The notes: generated by a model from the letters alone, not told the origin. A stretch of DNA of 64,000 bases from Cacconaster sp033811195 (GCA_033811195.1 JAPXOZ010000005.1:43363-107362); one strand, 5' to 3'; shown: positions 25,157 through 33,354, counted from the stretch's first letter. Numbers and translations are program-made.

Positions 25157-26170
25157 ATGAATAGCTTCGGTGAAAACTTTAGGATTAAAATTTTCGGAGC
25201 GTCCCACGCTCCGATGATAGGAATAACCATAGAGGGTGTGCCAGCCGACTTACCGCTGGATCCATCCGATTTTACCGAAGATATCCTCAGACGTAAAAGT
25301 GGTCGCAAAGGCACCACACAACGCATCGAGGAGGACATTCCAATTATAGAAAGCGGAATCCGCAAAGGAAATGACGGAGTAACGGTCACCTCAGGTGAAC
25401 CTCTAACCATAACATTTGAAAACAAAAATATACGCCCACAGGACTACACTTCTTTGAAAAATATACCCCGTCCCGGTCACGCTGATTTTACGGCTTACGT
25501 CAAATATTGCTCACAAAACGGGGATTTTGAGAATACCGATTTTACCGGTGGATATATTTTCTCCGGACGTATGACACTGCCGCTTGTAGCCGCAGGCGTT
25601 GTAGCCAAAAAGACCATCTCCCCTATTGAAATAAAAGCCACCCTGATTGAAGTCGGAGGCATTTCCACCTTAGACAAAGATGCCGTGGATGCTCTTCTTG
25701 AGAAGACCATAGAAGAAGGCGACTCGCTTGGGGGCATTATAGAATGTGTATGCACCAATATTCCGGCGGGACTCGGAGAGCCCTTCTTCAATTCTCTGGA
25801 ATCCTTGATATCACACGCAATATTTTCCATCCCCGGAATACGGGGTATAGAGTTTGGTGATGGCTTTGCCGCCTCATGGATGAAGGGATCCCAGCACAAT
25901 GACCCCTTTGTCGATCAATATGGCCATACCGCCAAGAATGGAGCGGGAGGCATCAACGGAGGTATTTCCAACGGCAATCCGTTGGTGTTCCGTGTCGCTG
26001 TAAAGCCCACTTCTTCAATTCGCAAGACACAGACTACCTTTGATTTTGCCAAGAATATAATGACCGAAATCTCCGTTTCCGGTCGTCACGATGTCTGTTT
26101 TGCATTACGCGTACCCCCTGTTGTGGAGGCAATGACCGCCTGCGTACTTGCTGATATGCATTTGACTTAA
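25157..26170 (+). CDS. aroC: Chorismate synthase
   Basis: 337 residues from ATG 25157, two bases after the previous stop; a longer frame from 25091 would overlap that gene and add 22 unrelated residues. MNSFGENFRIKIFGASH is the standard N-terminus. RKSGRKGTTQR, PRPGHADFTAY and the SGRHDVCFALR block (FMN/EPSP binding) confirm the family. Catalyses trans-elimination of phosphate from EPSP using reduced FMN, directly after the step done by the fused upstream enzyme. Slightly shorter than the usual 350-370 residues. Confidence 0.96.
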   Translation: MNSFGENFRIKIFGASHAPMIGITIEGVPADLPLDPSDFTEDILRRKSGRKGTTQRIEEDIPIIESGIRKGNDGVTVTSGEPLTITFENKNIRPQDYTSLKNIPRPGHADFTAYVKYCSQNGDFENTDFTGGYIFSGRMTLPLVAAGVVAKKTISPIEIKATLIEVGGISTLDKDAVDALLEKTIEEGDSLGGIIECVCTNIPAGLGEPFFNSLESLISHAIFSIPGIRGIEFGDGFAASWMKGSQHNDPFVDQYGHTAKNGAGGINGGISNGNPLVFRVAVKPTSSIRKTQTTFDFAKNIMTEISVSGRHDVCFALRVPPVVEAMTACVLADMHLT

Positions 26171-26186
26171 ATTAAACCTAACTGAT

Positions 26187-27005
26187 ATGAAAATAATACG
26201 ATTGGGAATGCTGACAATATGTTGTGCATTCTGCTGTCTGCTCTGCAGTTGCAACCGCACATTCGTAGGCATGGAATCAGCTTTGAAGAGATATCTCAAG
26301 GATTCTTTGCCGGCACTGACAGCCAGATGTGAAGCCACTCTCGATGCCGCATACATGGCACAAACTCTGGTCGGAGAGGTCAAAGACCATCCCGGATGGG
26401 AAGGTTATCCTGTAAAGCTGTATGAGTATTATACCGGAGTGGATAAACGTCTCGGCGTTGCCAAAAAGGGCAAGGTACTTATGCTCAATCCTTCCCCCGA
26501 AAAATTGGCTATATGGATAGCAGATGCCGTTTACCATGCCACGGGAGAAGTCTCCTATGAGGATTTTGAGACCATCCGCCAGTGGATCCAGTGGCAATCG
26601 GGAGCGCAATTTCCCGTTTCAGGAGTGGTATATGAAGATATGTATGTCCCCGGACATTACGAACCCTATGTTTTCAAAGATGGAGTAACAGTCTATATCG
26701 CAGACTCTACGATGTTTCCGCAAGTCAAAGAGAACCGCACCTGCACTGAAGAGATGCTGGATTTTTATTTGACGCTTACCAATAACGACCTCAAACCCAA
26801 CACAGGTCGTTATGCCCGCATCAGCAGCACGACACGCGAAATGTATTATGCTGCCGGCGGAGAAGCGGCAGTGGGTAGTAGTGTAGATGGCAAACGTGAT
26901 CAGGCCTGGCTCGCCGAAGTGGGACGCCTCTATCGTAAGGCCTGGAAATCACATCACAACGAGCTAATCACTGCCTTTGCAAAATACAAACTCAATAAGG
27001 AGTGA
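26187..27005 (+). CDS. Lipoprotein of unknown function
   Basis: 272 residues, Cys-rich signal (CCAFCCLLCSC) with the last Cys (about 28) as the likely lipidation site. The mature part is mixed alpha/beta with a segment on AIWIADAVYHATGEVSYEDF and VTVYIADSTMFP; no known domain was recognised. It starts 16 bases after aroC and is likely co-transcribed with it. Nothing links it functionally to aromatic amino acid synthesis. Confidence 0.6.
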   Translation: MKIIRLGMLTICCAFCCLLCSCNRTFVGMESALKRYLKDSLPALTARCEATLDAAYMAQTLVGEVKDHPGWEGYPVKLYEYYTGVDKRLGVAKKGKVLMLNPSPEKLAIWIADAVYHATGEVSYEDFETIRQWIQWQSGAQFPVSGVVYEDMYVPGHYEPYVFKDGVTVYIADSTMFPQVKENRTCTEEMLDFYLTLTNNDLKPNTGRYARISSTTREMYYAAGGEAAVGSSVDGKRDQAWLAEVGRLYRKAWKSHHNELITAFAKYKLNKE

Positions 27006-27006
27006 T

Positions 27007-27037
27007 TTTGATAATTTCAAATATTTCTCTACTTTTG
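27007..27037 (+). promoter_or_regulatory. Promoter of the tRNA-Leu gene
   Basis: TTTG at 27007-27010 and TACTTTTG at 27030-27037 with a 19-base spacer fit the Bacteroidota consensus well. The start would be near 27044, 26 bases before the mature tRNA. Confidence 0.75.
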
Positions 27038-27069
27038 CCGACCTATTATGTGTTTACCATATAATCACT

Positions 27070-27153
27070 GCCCGGATGGCGGAATAGGTAGACGCGCTGG
27101 TCTCAAACACCAGTGGCCGAGAGGCTGTGCCGGTTCGACCCCGGCTCCGGGTA
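27070..27153 (+). tRNA. tRNA-Leu (anticodon CAA)
   Basis: 84 nucleotides fold into a class II tRNA: acceptor GCCCGGA/TCCGGGT plus discriminator A, anticodon stem CTGGT/ACCAG with loop CTCAAAC giving anticodon CAA (reads UUG), a long variable arm (GGCCGAGAGGCTG region) and the T loop GTTCGACC. CCA is not encoded. It has its own promoter and an intrinsic terminator right after it. Confidence 0.95.
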
Positions 27154-27155
27154 CG

Positions 27156-27183
27156 AAAAAAGAGTTCGAATGAACTCTTTTTT
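27156..27183. terminator. Bidirectional terminator between tRNA-Leu and 4-hydroxybutyrate dehydrogenase
   Basis: A perfect 12-bp stem (AAAAAAGAGTTC with GAACTCTTTTTT, loop GAAT) gives a T run on both strands and lies between two convergent genes. Confidence 0.9.
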
Positions 27184-27187
27184 CTCT

Positions 27188-28303
27188 TTAATATCGTTTT
27201 CTGTAAATATTTTCTATCTCTTTTTGGGTTAATTCGACATAATTATTGGCAAGCAAGCGTTGTTGTGTTTGCATAACGCTCTCGGCAAAACCGGTGATAT
27301 CGGCTTCTGTCATGCCATAATCTTTCAGGGGCCTCTTTTCTAAGAGATTAGAGAGCAATGCATCTAGTTTGTCGTAGATCTCTTCGCTTGACCATTGGAA
27401 ATTTTTGGTGAAAATATTATTGAGTTCTTGAATTTTCCCTGTAGGATTCTTTTGTTGATATATTTTGAATACTTCCGTCAAAAATTGATAATTGGCTTCA
27501 CCATGCGGAACGTGATATTTTCCTCCGAGAGGATAGGAAAGCGCATGTACGGCACCTGTTCCAGCATTTCCAAATGCAATTCCTGCAAAATTGCTGGCTA
27601 TAAGCATGTCATCAAGGCGTTCGAATCGATAATCGGGCCCATATTCGGCTATCTTCATAAAGAGATCGACTATAATTTCGATAGCTGCGCTGCTGAATGT
27701 CTGAGTGTATGGAGTGGCCTTAGGTGAAACGTATGACTCCATAGCATGAATAAGTGCATCAATAGCGCTTGTAACATAGGGTCTAAATGGAAGTCCGCAC
27801 AATAATTCGGGTATAAGTACTGCGTCGTCCGGCATCAGGGCATCGTCAGCCAAACCCATCTTTGTCTTTTTGGACTTTATTTCTGCAATGGAAATATTGG
27901 TAACTTCGCTGCCGGTTCCACATGTAGCAGGTACGATAATAAGTGGTTTTTCTTTTAACAGCGGTATTTTTCGTTCGAAAGCATCTGTCACATTTTCCAA
28001 TCCTTTTAGCACCAAAAGCTTGGAAATATCCATGATGGTACCTCCACCGATAGCGATGACACGGTTAAATTTCAACGGTTTCACATCTCGTAAAATGACA
28101 TTCATTATCTCGTCCGAAGGTTCACCCGGGCCATATTTTCCCTTCATAATGAAATGACATTTCAAATTGAGCGGCTTCATAAGGGGCTCGTATAGATAAT
28201 TATTAGTCAGCACCAAGTCCATCTCGTTAAGACCGAACTCATGAGCAAAGTCGGCAAACTTGTCAAATTGATGCAATCGGGTTTTCAGTTTAAAGAGTTG
28301 CAT
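27188..28303 (-). CDS. 4hbD: 4-hydroxybutyrate dehydrogenase (iron-type alcohol dehydrogenase)
   Basis: 371 residues, family III (iron-containing) alcohol dehydrogenase. IAIGGGTIMDISK (about 83-95) binds NAD, PATCGTGSEVTN follows, and metal ligands are expected at Asp182 and His186 (SAIDALIHAMESY) and in VHALSYPLGGKYHVPHGEAN. Whole stretches, such as YVSPKATPYT and AGIAFGNAG, match the Clostridium kluyveri 4-hydroxybutyrate dehydrogenase as I remember it. Interconverts succinate semialdehyde and 4-hydroxybutyrate, a step toward butyrate in anaerobes. No companion CoA-transferase or dehydratase is adjacent. A repeated operator-like array lies 180-270 bases upstream. Confidence 0.9.
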   Translation of the reverse strand: MQLFKLKTRLHQFDKFADFAHEFGLNEMDLVLTNNYLYEPLMKPLNLKCHFIMKGKYGPGEPSDEIMNVILRDVKPLKFNRVIAIGGGTIMDISKLLVLKGLENVTDAFERKIPLLKEKPLIIVPATCGTGSEVTNISIAEIKSKKTKMGLADDALMPDDAVLIPELLCGLPFRPYVTSAIDALIHAMESYVSPKATPYTQTFSSAAIEIIVDLFMKIAEYGPDYRFERLDDMLIASNFAGIAFGNAGTGAVHALSYPLGGKYHVPHGEANYQFLTEVFKIYQQKNPTGKIQELNNIFTKNFQWSSEEIYDKLDALLSNLLEKRPLKDYGMTEADITGFAESVMQTQQRLLANNYVELTQKEIENIYRKRY

Positions 28304-28483
28304 GATTGTATTTCGTTATTATTTATTCTGCGCACATAACGCAAAATGGGGCTCTAGGGACTTTACAAGTAATATATCGCTATTTATAATTGACGCTGCA
28401 ATGTAACAAACAAAAGCAAAGTTATTGAAAACAATTGGGATACCAGCATTTTGCTTACCATACTGGGAATAACTTAATCATCG

Positions 28484-28571
28484 AATTGCACAACTAATTG
28501 TGCAATTTTTTGAAAAACTGCACAACAAATTGTGCGATTTCTCTGAAAACTGCTTGTTTTGTTGTGCAATT
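28484..28571. repeat. Operator-like array: TTGTGCAATT inverted repeats with 32-bp period
   Basis: Site 1 (28484-28507) is AATTGCACAA-CTAA-TTGTGCAATT, a perfect 10-bp inverted repeat. Site 2 (28520-28535) is GCACAA-CAAA-TTGTGC. Site 3 (28552-28571) keeps the right half TTGTGCAATT but the left half is degenerate. The three centres fall at 28495.5, 28527.5 and 28559.5, exactly 32 bp apart, about three helical turns. It lies upstream of 4hbD and downstream of the AbiE pair. Probably a binding array for a dimeric regulator that is not encoded next to it. Confidence 0.7.
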
Positions 28572-28648
28572 TGACGGGTTTTGGATTCAATCGTCGTAGG
28601 CTTTATAGAATGAAGCAATTCAACGAGCTTTATAAGAACAACACAAAA

Positions 28649-28667
28649 GTGTCACCAGTGGTGACAC
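28649..28667. repeat. 19-bp palindrome upstream of 4hbD
   Basis: GTGTCACC-AGT-GGTGACAC, perfect 8-bp arms. No T run follows, so it reads as a protein-binding site rather than a terminator. Confidence 0.55.
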
Positions 28668-28701
28668 AATTGAGTTGGACAATTATTTAATAATTGCAGA
28701 A

Positions 28702-28763
28702 AATAGTCAATTTTTCGATAGATAACTCATTTTTGTTTCCTTTTCTATCAAAAAAGTGGCGGT
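28702..28763. repeat. 62-bp direct repeat, copy downstream of the AbiE pair
   Basis: 57 of 62 bases match the copy at 30227-30288, in the same orientation. It begins 14 bases beyond the AbiEii stop. The GATAGA ... TCTATC inverted repeat and the GTGGCGGT end are conserved. Read on the minus strand, the promoter element TATTTTTG of the other copy is here TATTTTCT, so this copy has probably lost promoter function but could still bind the repressor. Confidence 0.9.
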
Positions 28764-28776
28764 TTTGGACTCAATT

Positions 28777-29598
28777 TCATTCAAACACTATCATATCCGC
28801 TAATTGCAGGAAATAATCGTTTGACCAGATATCCAATTCTTGCGGGCTCTTTATAAACCGCACGACATCTTTTTTAACCATTTCAATATCTGTTGTGGCA
28901 AGTCGTTCCTGTAAAAGACGCACCAACTCTTCCTTGCTCATTTCGATACCCTCGAACTGTCGTATGCGCTCTTGTAAATGAGTAAAATTTAATTTTACAT
29001 TGTTCCTTACATACCATTCAAAGTCATACCAGTCGCGTCCTTTTACTCGTTGTTTCCATTTTCTGAATACAAGTGCATGCATTTTTCCGGCATACAAATC
29101 AGAAAGGACAAAACAACGTGTCATAAATGAATAGGGGAGCAATAACAACTTTTGCTCTGTGTCAAATTTCATCGGAGGGTCAATATCCACTTCGATTTTT
29201 ATTTTGATTGATTTCTCTGTCCGGAATTTCAAATCATAAACAGCTGGGTTGTCTTTTAAAAAGGCAGACTCCACATGTCCGAATGACCTCTTTTCTTTCT
29301 TCGAAATGACAACATCCCTTCCCACCGCATTAAATTCATTGATAATTGAGGGAAAGTAATCTTCGAGATTAAAATTATCATCAGGTGCCATCAGTGAAAA
29401 ATCCATATCTTCCGAAAAACGTTTCAACCCATGAAAAATTCGCAAACAAGTGCCGCCGTAAAAGGCTGCTTTGTTGAAAAATCCTCCACGGTAGAGCCCT
29501 GCAAGCGTTATTTCCTGCATCACTTCATATGTGGCGTTTGTTAATTCACTTTTCTTCCCTACCTCATACCGAGCCAACATTTGATCAAATATACTCAT
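28777..29598 (-). CDS. abiEii: AbiEii/AbiGii-family nucleotidyltransferase toxin
   Basis: 273 residues. The nucleotidyltransferase core is plain: FYGGTCLRIF (GGT at 48-50) and SEDMDFSL with Asp64 and Asp66, the metal-binding pair of the polymerase-beta-like fold. The central part (KMHALVFRKWKQRVKGRDWYDF) carries the conserved KxxA/RxxRDWYD block of AbiEii proteins. In known type IV systems such toxins stall growth, some by modifying tRNA, and give phage abortive infection. It overlaps the antitoxin gene by four bases (ATGA) and is bracketed by 62-bp direct repeats. Confidence 0.92.
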   Translation of the reverse strand: MSIFDQMLARYEVGKKSELTNATYEVMQEITLAGLYRGGFFNKAAFYGGTCLRIFHGLKRFSEDMDFSLMAPDDNFNLEDYFPSIINEFNAVGRDVVISKKEKRSFGHVESAFLKDNPAVYDLKFRTEKSIKIKIEVDIDPPMKFDTEQKLLLLPYSFMTRCFVLSDLYAGKMHALVFRKWKQRVKGRDWYDFEWYVRNNVKLNFTHLQERIRQFEGIEMSKEELVRLLQERLATTDIEMVKKDVVRFIKSPQELDIWSNDYFLQLADMIVFE

Positions 29599-30218
29599 TG
29601 CTTTAACAGTTTTATCAGGTTATTAATTTCGGTTTTTTTCTTACTCAGAGCTACGCATTGCTCAAATACGGTTGCATCCATTTTATAAAATTCTTCCATA
29701 TCAAAGCGGATATCCTCCTCTAAGTAAGTCTCCATATTCTTTACATATCTAAGCCGCAATCCCGGCGTGTAAACGATTAAATCACATAACGCTTTTTCGG
29801 GAGAAGCGATCAAATATGCATAATTTTCTTCAATAACTTGACGGATGCCGATTGAGTAATAATCGGACTCACAATGAATGTATTCAAAACGTCCGACTCT
29901 GTTTGTGTATAATTTGGAAGCCTTAAATGTTAATGAAGTTGTCGTATGGACTCTCTCGGGAATAAGTCCATAGTAGCGGAGTGCGTATTGCATCGAGACA
30001 TAAGAGGGCCCATAAAGGTGATTAGCGATTAATTCTACCGAAAGTAATTGCTCGGAAACCGTAGGGGAAACAACATATAAACCCCTTTTTAGCCTGATCA
30101 AACTACCCTTTTGTTCAAGATTGGTTATTTTCTTCTGGGGGTGCTTGTAAGAGCCAAAAAGAGTCTCCAGTACTCCGACATCTATCGGTATTACGCCAAA
30201 TTGCTTTAATTCCTTCAT
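29595..30218 (-). CDS. abiEi: AbiEi-family antitoxin and autorepressor
   Basis: 207 residues. The N-terminal winged-helix part (about 1-55, ITNLEQKGSLIRLKRGLYVV) is followed by the AbiEi domain (YGPSYVSMQYALRYYGLIPE, ASPEKALCDLI). AbiEi proteins repress their own promoter by binding inverted repeats and neutralise the toxin without direct contact. The operator candidate lies 9-70 bases upstream. A TATTTTTG -7 element ends four bases before the ATG, so the mRNA may be leaderless. Translation of the toxin is coupled through an ATGA overlap. Confidence 0.9.
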   Translation of the reverse strand: MKELKQFGVIPIDVGVLETLFGSYKHPQKKITNLEQKGSLIRLKRGLYVVSPTVSEQLLSVELIANHLYGPSYVSMQYALRYYGLIPERVHTTTSLTFKASKLYTNRVGRFEYIHCESDYYSIGIRQVIEENYAYLIASPEKALCDLIVYTPGLRLRYVKNMETYLEEDIRFDMEEFYKMDATVFEQCVALSKKKTEINNLIKLLKQ

Positions 30219-30222
30219 ACCG

Positions 30223-30230
30223 CAAAAATA
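30223..30230 (-). promoter_or_regulatory. -7 element of the AbiE operon
   Basis: On the minus strand TATTTTTG ends four bases before the AbiEi ATG; ATTG lies 22 bases further upstream as a weak -33. The predicted start would coincide with the ATG. Confidence 0.55.
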
Positions 30231-30288
30231 GTCATTTTTTCGATAGATAACGCAATTTTCTTTCTTTTTCTATCAAAAAAGTGGCGGT
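30227..30288. repeat. 62-bp direct repeat, promoter/operator copy of the AbiE operon
   Basis: Matches 57 of 62 bases with 28702-28763. Within it TTTTTTCGATAGA (30235-30247) is an imperfect inverted repeat of TTCTATCAAAAAA (30268-30280), the type of site an AbiEi repressor would use. It lies directly upstream of abiEi. Confidence 0.9.
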
Positions 30289-30381
30289 ATATGGCCAAAT
30301 TATTAAAAGAACTGCACCTGTTTCCGACTTCAGCGGCCGCAAATCCGCGACGATTCACCTCATGTGGCGACATTATTTCCA

Positions 30382-30413
30382 TTTGTGAATTAATTTACCG
30401 AAGGTTATATTTG
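30382..30413 (+). promoter_or_regulatory. Promoter of the M28 peptidase gene
   Basis: TTTG at 30382-30385, a 20-base spacer and TATATTTG at 30406-30413 fit the phylum consensus; the start would be about 15 bases before the ATG. Confidence 0.75.
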
Positions 30414-30434
30414 TAGGATAAAATCCCAAATCCT

Positions 30435-32072
30435 ATGAAACATTTTCTCTATTCCCTCGTGCTGCTGCTCCTTTTGATGAGTTGCGGCAACAATAATTCT
30501 ATAAATACGAAAAAAATGAACCTTGCCATGCTGGCGACTGACCTGGAAATATTGGCTGCCGATGATATGGAGGGGCGTGCCCCCTGTACGGCCGGTGGAG
30601 AGCGGGCCGTCCGCTATCTGCAATCGCGAATGGAGGAAATTGGGCTGGAGCCGGCATTTGGCGGGAGCTATTTGCAGGAAGTTCCGTTGGTCAAGATTCT
30701 CCCCGATCCTTCCGAGCCGGTGGTTATCAAGGATAAAAAGGGAGTGGTACGATATACGAACGGGACCGAAATAAGCCTTTGGAGTCCGATGTTGGCCCCT
30801 GAAGTTTCGCTTACAAACAATGAGATTGTATTTGTCGGTTTTGGAATTGATGCACCCGAACATAATTGGAATGATTTTGAAAAAATAGATGTTAAGGGGA
30901 AAACGATTATGGTGTTGGTCAATGACCCCGGATTTTTCACGCAAGATTCTACGCTTTTCAACGGCACAACCATGACCTATTATGGGCGCTGGACCTATAA
31001 ATTTGAAGAAGCGGAACGCAAGGGTGCAGCGGGCTGTATTATCGTCCACGAAGATATGGCTTCCGGCTATCCGTGGGCGGTGCCCTCCCGTCATTCGAGG
31101 GATCCGGAATATTACCTGTATGATGAGGCGCAAAGCGAGAAACAGTGTAAAGTGCGCGGGTGGATCTCTCAATCTGCGGCGCACGACCTTTTGGCTCGAG
31201 CCGGATATGATTATGATGAGCTCAAAGAGGCAGCTGTCACCCGGGATTTTACCCCGGTTCGGCTCCAGGCAAAGCTCAATGTTCGTCTCCGCAATTCCTG
31301 GGAAACCTGCACTTCGCACAATGTGGCGGGGGTACTGAGGGGTTCGACCACCCCCGATGAGGCGGTTGTATATGTGGCACATTGGGATCATCTGGGCATC
31401 GGTCAACCGGTTGATGGGGATTCCATCTACAATGGTGCTTCGGATAATGCCGCAGCTATGGCATGGGTATTGGCTATCGCTGAGGAATTTAAGGTGCAAC
31501 CGCAAACGGAGCGTTCCCTCTTGTTCTTTATTCCGACTGCAGAGGAGTCGAGTCTGTTGGGAAGCTATCATTATGTGGAAAATCCCGTTTTCCCGATGGA
31601 AAAAACGGTAGCCGGATTCAATTCCGATGTGATCTTGATGTTGGGAAGATTTGAAGATGTTACCGTGACCGGACTCGGGCATTCCGAATTGGATCAATAT
31701 CTTGAAACAGAGGCCCTAAAACAAGGTCGTTACATTGCCAATGACCCCAATCCGGAAAATGGTATGTTCTTCAGATCCGATCAATTGGCTTTTATGAAAA
31801 AAGGGGTTCCGTTCCTATTTGCCAAAGGCTATACCCATCAGCGCGAACTTGGCAAAGAGGCGACACTTCAAATCATCGCCGATTATTGGAAAAATGTGTA
31901 TCATAAACCATGCGACGAGTTTGTTCCTGAACGCGACAAACTGGACGGCCTTCTCGAAGATGCACAACTCTTTTTCAGTGTCGGCTACCGTATTGCCAAT
32001 GAACAAACCTATCCACAATGGAATAAAAATTCGGAATTTTATCAGGAAAGATGTGTGGAAAGAGTTTTATAA
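30435..32072 (+). CDS. M28-family metallopeptidase lipoprotein with PA domain
   Basis: 545 residues with lipobox LLMSC (Cys17). A PA-type insert spans about 125-260. The di-zinc site is complete: His316 and Asp318 (AHWDHLG), Asp337 (GASDNAA), Glu370 as base and Glu371 (TAEESSLLG), Asp398 (NSDVILM) and His468 (KGYTHQ). An aminopeptidase or similar exopeptidase of the cell envelope is expected. The last residues, after SEFYQER, read CVERVL, whereas a homologous fragment at 33466-33531 continues GGKK; the 3' end appears to have been altered by the arrival of the fic segment. Confidence 0.92.
   Translation: MKHFLYSLVLLLLLMSCGNNNSINTKKMNLAMLATDLEILAADDMEGRAPCTAGGERAVRYLQSRMEEIGLEPAFGGSYLQEVPLVKILPDPSEPVVIKDKKGVVRYTNGTEISLWSPMLAPEVSLTNNEIVFVGFGIDAPEHNWNDFEKIDVKGKTIMVLVNDPGFFTQDSTLFNGTTMTYYGRWTYKFEEAERKGAAGCIIVHEDMASGYPWAVPSRHSRDPEYYLYDEAQSEKQCKVRGWISQSAAHDLLARAGYDYDELKEAAVTRDFTPVRLQAKLNVRLRNSWETCTSHNVAGVLRGSTTPDEAVVYVAHWDHLGIGQPVDGDSIYNGASDNAAAMAWVLAIAEEFKVQPQTERSLLFFIPTAEESSLLGSYHYVENPVFPMEKTVAGFNSDVILMLGRFEDVTVTGLGHSELDQYLETEALKQGRYIANDPNPENGMFFRSDQLAFMKKGVPFLFAKGYTHQRELGKEATLQIIADYWKNVYHKPCDEFVPERDKLDGLLEDAQLFFSVGYRIANEQTYPQWNKNSEFYQERCVERVL
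32031..32048 (+). repeat. Duplicated 3' fragment of the M28 gene, left copy
   Basis: TCGGAATTTTATCAGGAA, encoding part of SEFYQE at the peptidase C-terminus, recurs with one mismatch at 33496-33513 on the far side of the fic gene, in the same frame and orientation. Confidence 0.75.
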
Positions 32073-32102
32073 GGACAACTATAAATAAACCATCCTAGTA
32101 GT

Positions 32103-32138
32103 AAAAATGATTAGCAAATTATTTTGTTAATCATTTTT
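32103..32138. repeat. Operator-like inverted repeat upstream of fic
   Basis: AAAAATGATTA pairs with TAATCATTTTT around a 14-base loop. The 17-base segment AAAATGATTAGCAAATT at 32104-32120 is repeated exactly at 33387-33403, just after the fic stop codon. Confidence 0.7.
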
Positions 32139-32206
32139 GTATAAATAATATTATCAAATCGGTTTGTCAATTGCTTTTCTCTATATCTAATTACTAATAA
32201 AAATGC

Positions 32207-32214
32207 TATCTTTG
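32207..32214 (+). promoter_or_regulatory. -7 element of fic
   Basis: TATCTTTG, 34 bases before the ATG at 32248. It lies downstream of the ATG at 32203, which argues against that longer start. No clear TTTG -33 element was found. Confidence 0.55.
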
Positions 32215-32247
32215 TGGTTATTCTATCAATTAAACTACATTAACAGC

Positions 32248-33354
32248 ATGCTTAATTTCACGAAAGCTATTGATTACCATTATGATAAATTTCCTCCAAA
32301 TGAGATAGATTACTCCTTTTTTATGGATAATCTTCTAAAAGCAACTGAAGCATTGGCTCGTTTTGACCAAATGCTTAAAAACATGCATAACAATGAGATA
32401 TTTCTTGCCCCATTGAGGAATCAAGAGGCTGTTATGTCCTCACGCATGGAAGGTACAATAAGTACGATGGATGAAGTTATGGAGTATCAGTTAGAGGATG
32501 AAATAAACCTAAATGTAAAAAATGATATTATAGAAACGATACTCTACCAACGAACTATGCGTAACGCACAAAAGTCAATTACTGATGGTTACGAGATTAC
32601 TCCCGGTTTTATAAGATCAATGCATCAACAATTATTAAGTTTAGGTAGAGGTGCACAAAAAAATCTAGGTCAGTTTAAAGTTCAACAAAACTATTTAGGA
32701 GATGAGTTTTCAAAGTCTGTATTTTTTATACCCATCATACCTGAAAAACTACAAGAAGGCCTAGAAAAATGGAGTCATTTTGCAGAACATTCCACCTTTC
32801 CACACTTGATTAAAACAGCAATTTTGCATTTGGAGTTTGAAGCTCTTCATCCCTTTGAAGATGGAAATGGACGAATAGGCAGAATGCTCATACCTTTATT
32901 ACTTTGGAAGTATAAATTAATCAATGAGCCTCATTTTTATATCAGTGGCTATTTCGATGAGCATAAAGAAGTATATATAAAAAGATTGAGGGAAGTTTCA
33001 CGTACCAATAATTGGAACCAATGGATAGACTTTTTTTTACAAGCAATTACTGAACAAGCTAATAAAAACTTGGAAATAACCCAAAAAATCCAAAACCTGT
33101 ATGATCAAATGAAAACAGAATTTTTAGAAACACTCTCTTCTAAATGGAGTGTTTTAACTTTAGATTTTATTTTCAGTAATCCTGTCTTTAGAACAAATAA
33201 CTATTATAAACTTACAGGTATTCCGCAACCGACCGGAAATAACTTATTAAGGAAGTTGAACCATAATGGTTTACTTCTTTTAAGAGAAGAAGCCTCCGGC
33301 AATAAACCAGCGCTATATTCGTTTGAACCTTTGATGAGATTAATAAGAGTTTAA
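32248..33354 (+). CDS. Fic-family protein with N-terminal inhibitory motif and C-terminal winged helix
   Basis: 368 residues from the ATG at 32248; the ATG at 32203 would precede the promoter. The Fic core motif HPFEDGNGR is at 201-209 (His201), so AMP- or other nucleotide transfer to a protein Ser/Thr/Tyr is plausible. Ser64-xxx-Glu68-Gly69 (SSRMEG) is the (S/T)xxxE(G/N) inhibitory motif, N-terminal to the core, as in class II Fic proteins. Residues about 295-368 look like a winged helix (TNNYYKLTGIPQPTGNNLL), so it may bind its own operator. The base composition is clearly more A/T-rich than the neighbours and the gene sits between repeats: likely acquired. No separate antitoxin gene is visible. 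Confidence 0.9.
   Translation: MLNFTKAIDYHYDKFPPNEIDYSFFMDNLLKATEALARFDQMLKNMHNNEIFLAPLRNQEAVMSSRMEGTISTMDEVMEYQLEDEINLNVKNDIIETILYQRTMRNAQKSITDGYEITPGFIRSMHQQLLSLGRGAQKNLGQFKVQQNYLGDEFSKSVFFIPIIPEKLQEGLEKWSHFAEHSTFPHLIKTAILHLEFEALHPFEDGNGRIGRMLIPLLLWKYKLINEPHFYISGYFDEHKEVYIKRLREVSRTNNWNQWIDFFLQAITEQANKNLEITQKIQNLYDQMKTEFLETLSSKWSVLTLDFIFSNPVFRTNNYYKLTGIPQPTGNNLLRKLNHNGLLLLREEASGNKPALYSFEPLMRLIRV

Noticed and set aside
27070..27183. tRNA-Leu as an attachment site for an island to its right
   Set aside because: No copy of the tRNA 3' end was found elsewhere in the window and no integrase is adjacent.
28484..28571. CRISPR-like periodic repeats with about 32-bp spacing
   Set aside because: Only about three units, the spacers resemble each other, no cas genes, and the units are inverted repeats of operator type.
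30405..31697. 430-residue open frame antisense to the M28 peptidase
   Set aside because: It lies fully opposite a gene with a complete di-zinc site and has no recognisable motif; a long shadow frame due to codon bias.
32203..32247. Upstream start of the Fic protein
   Set aside because: The -7 element TATCTTTG at 32207 lies after that ATG, so it would not be in the transcript.
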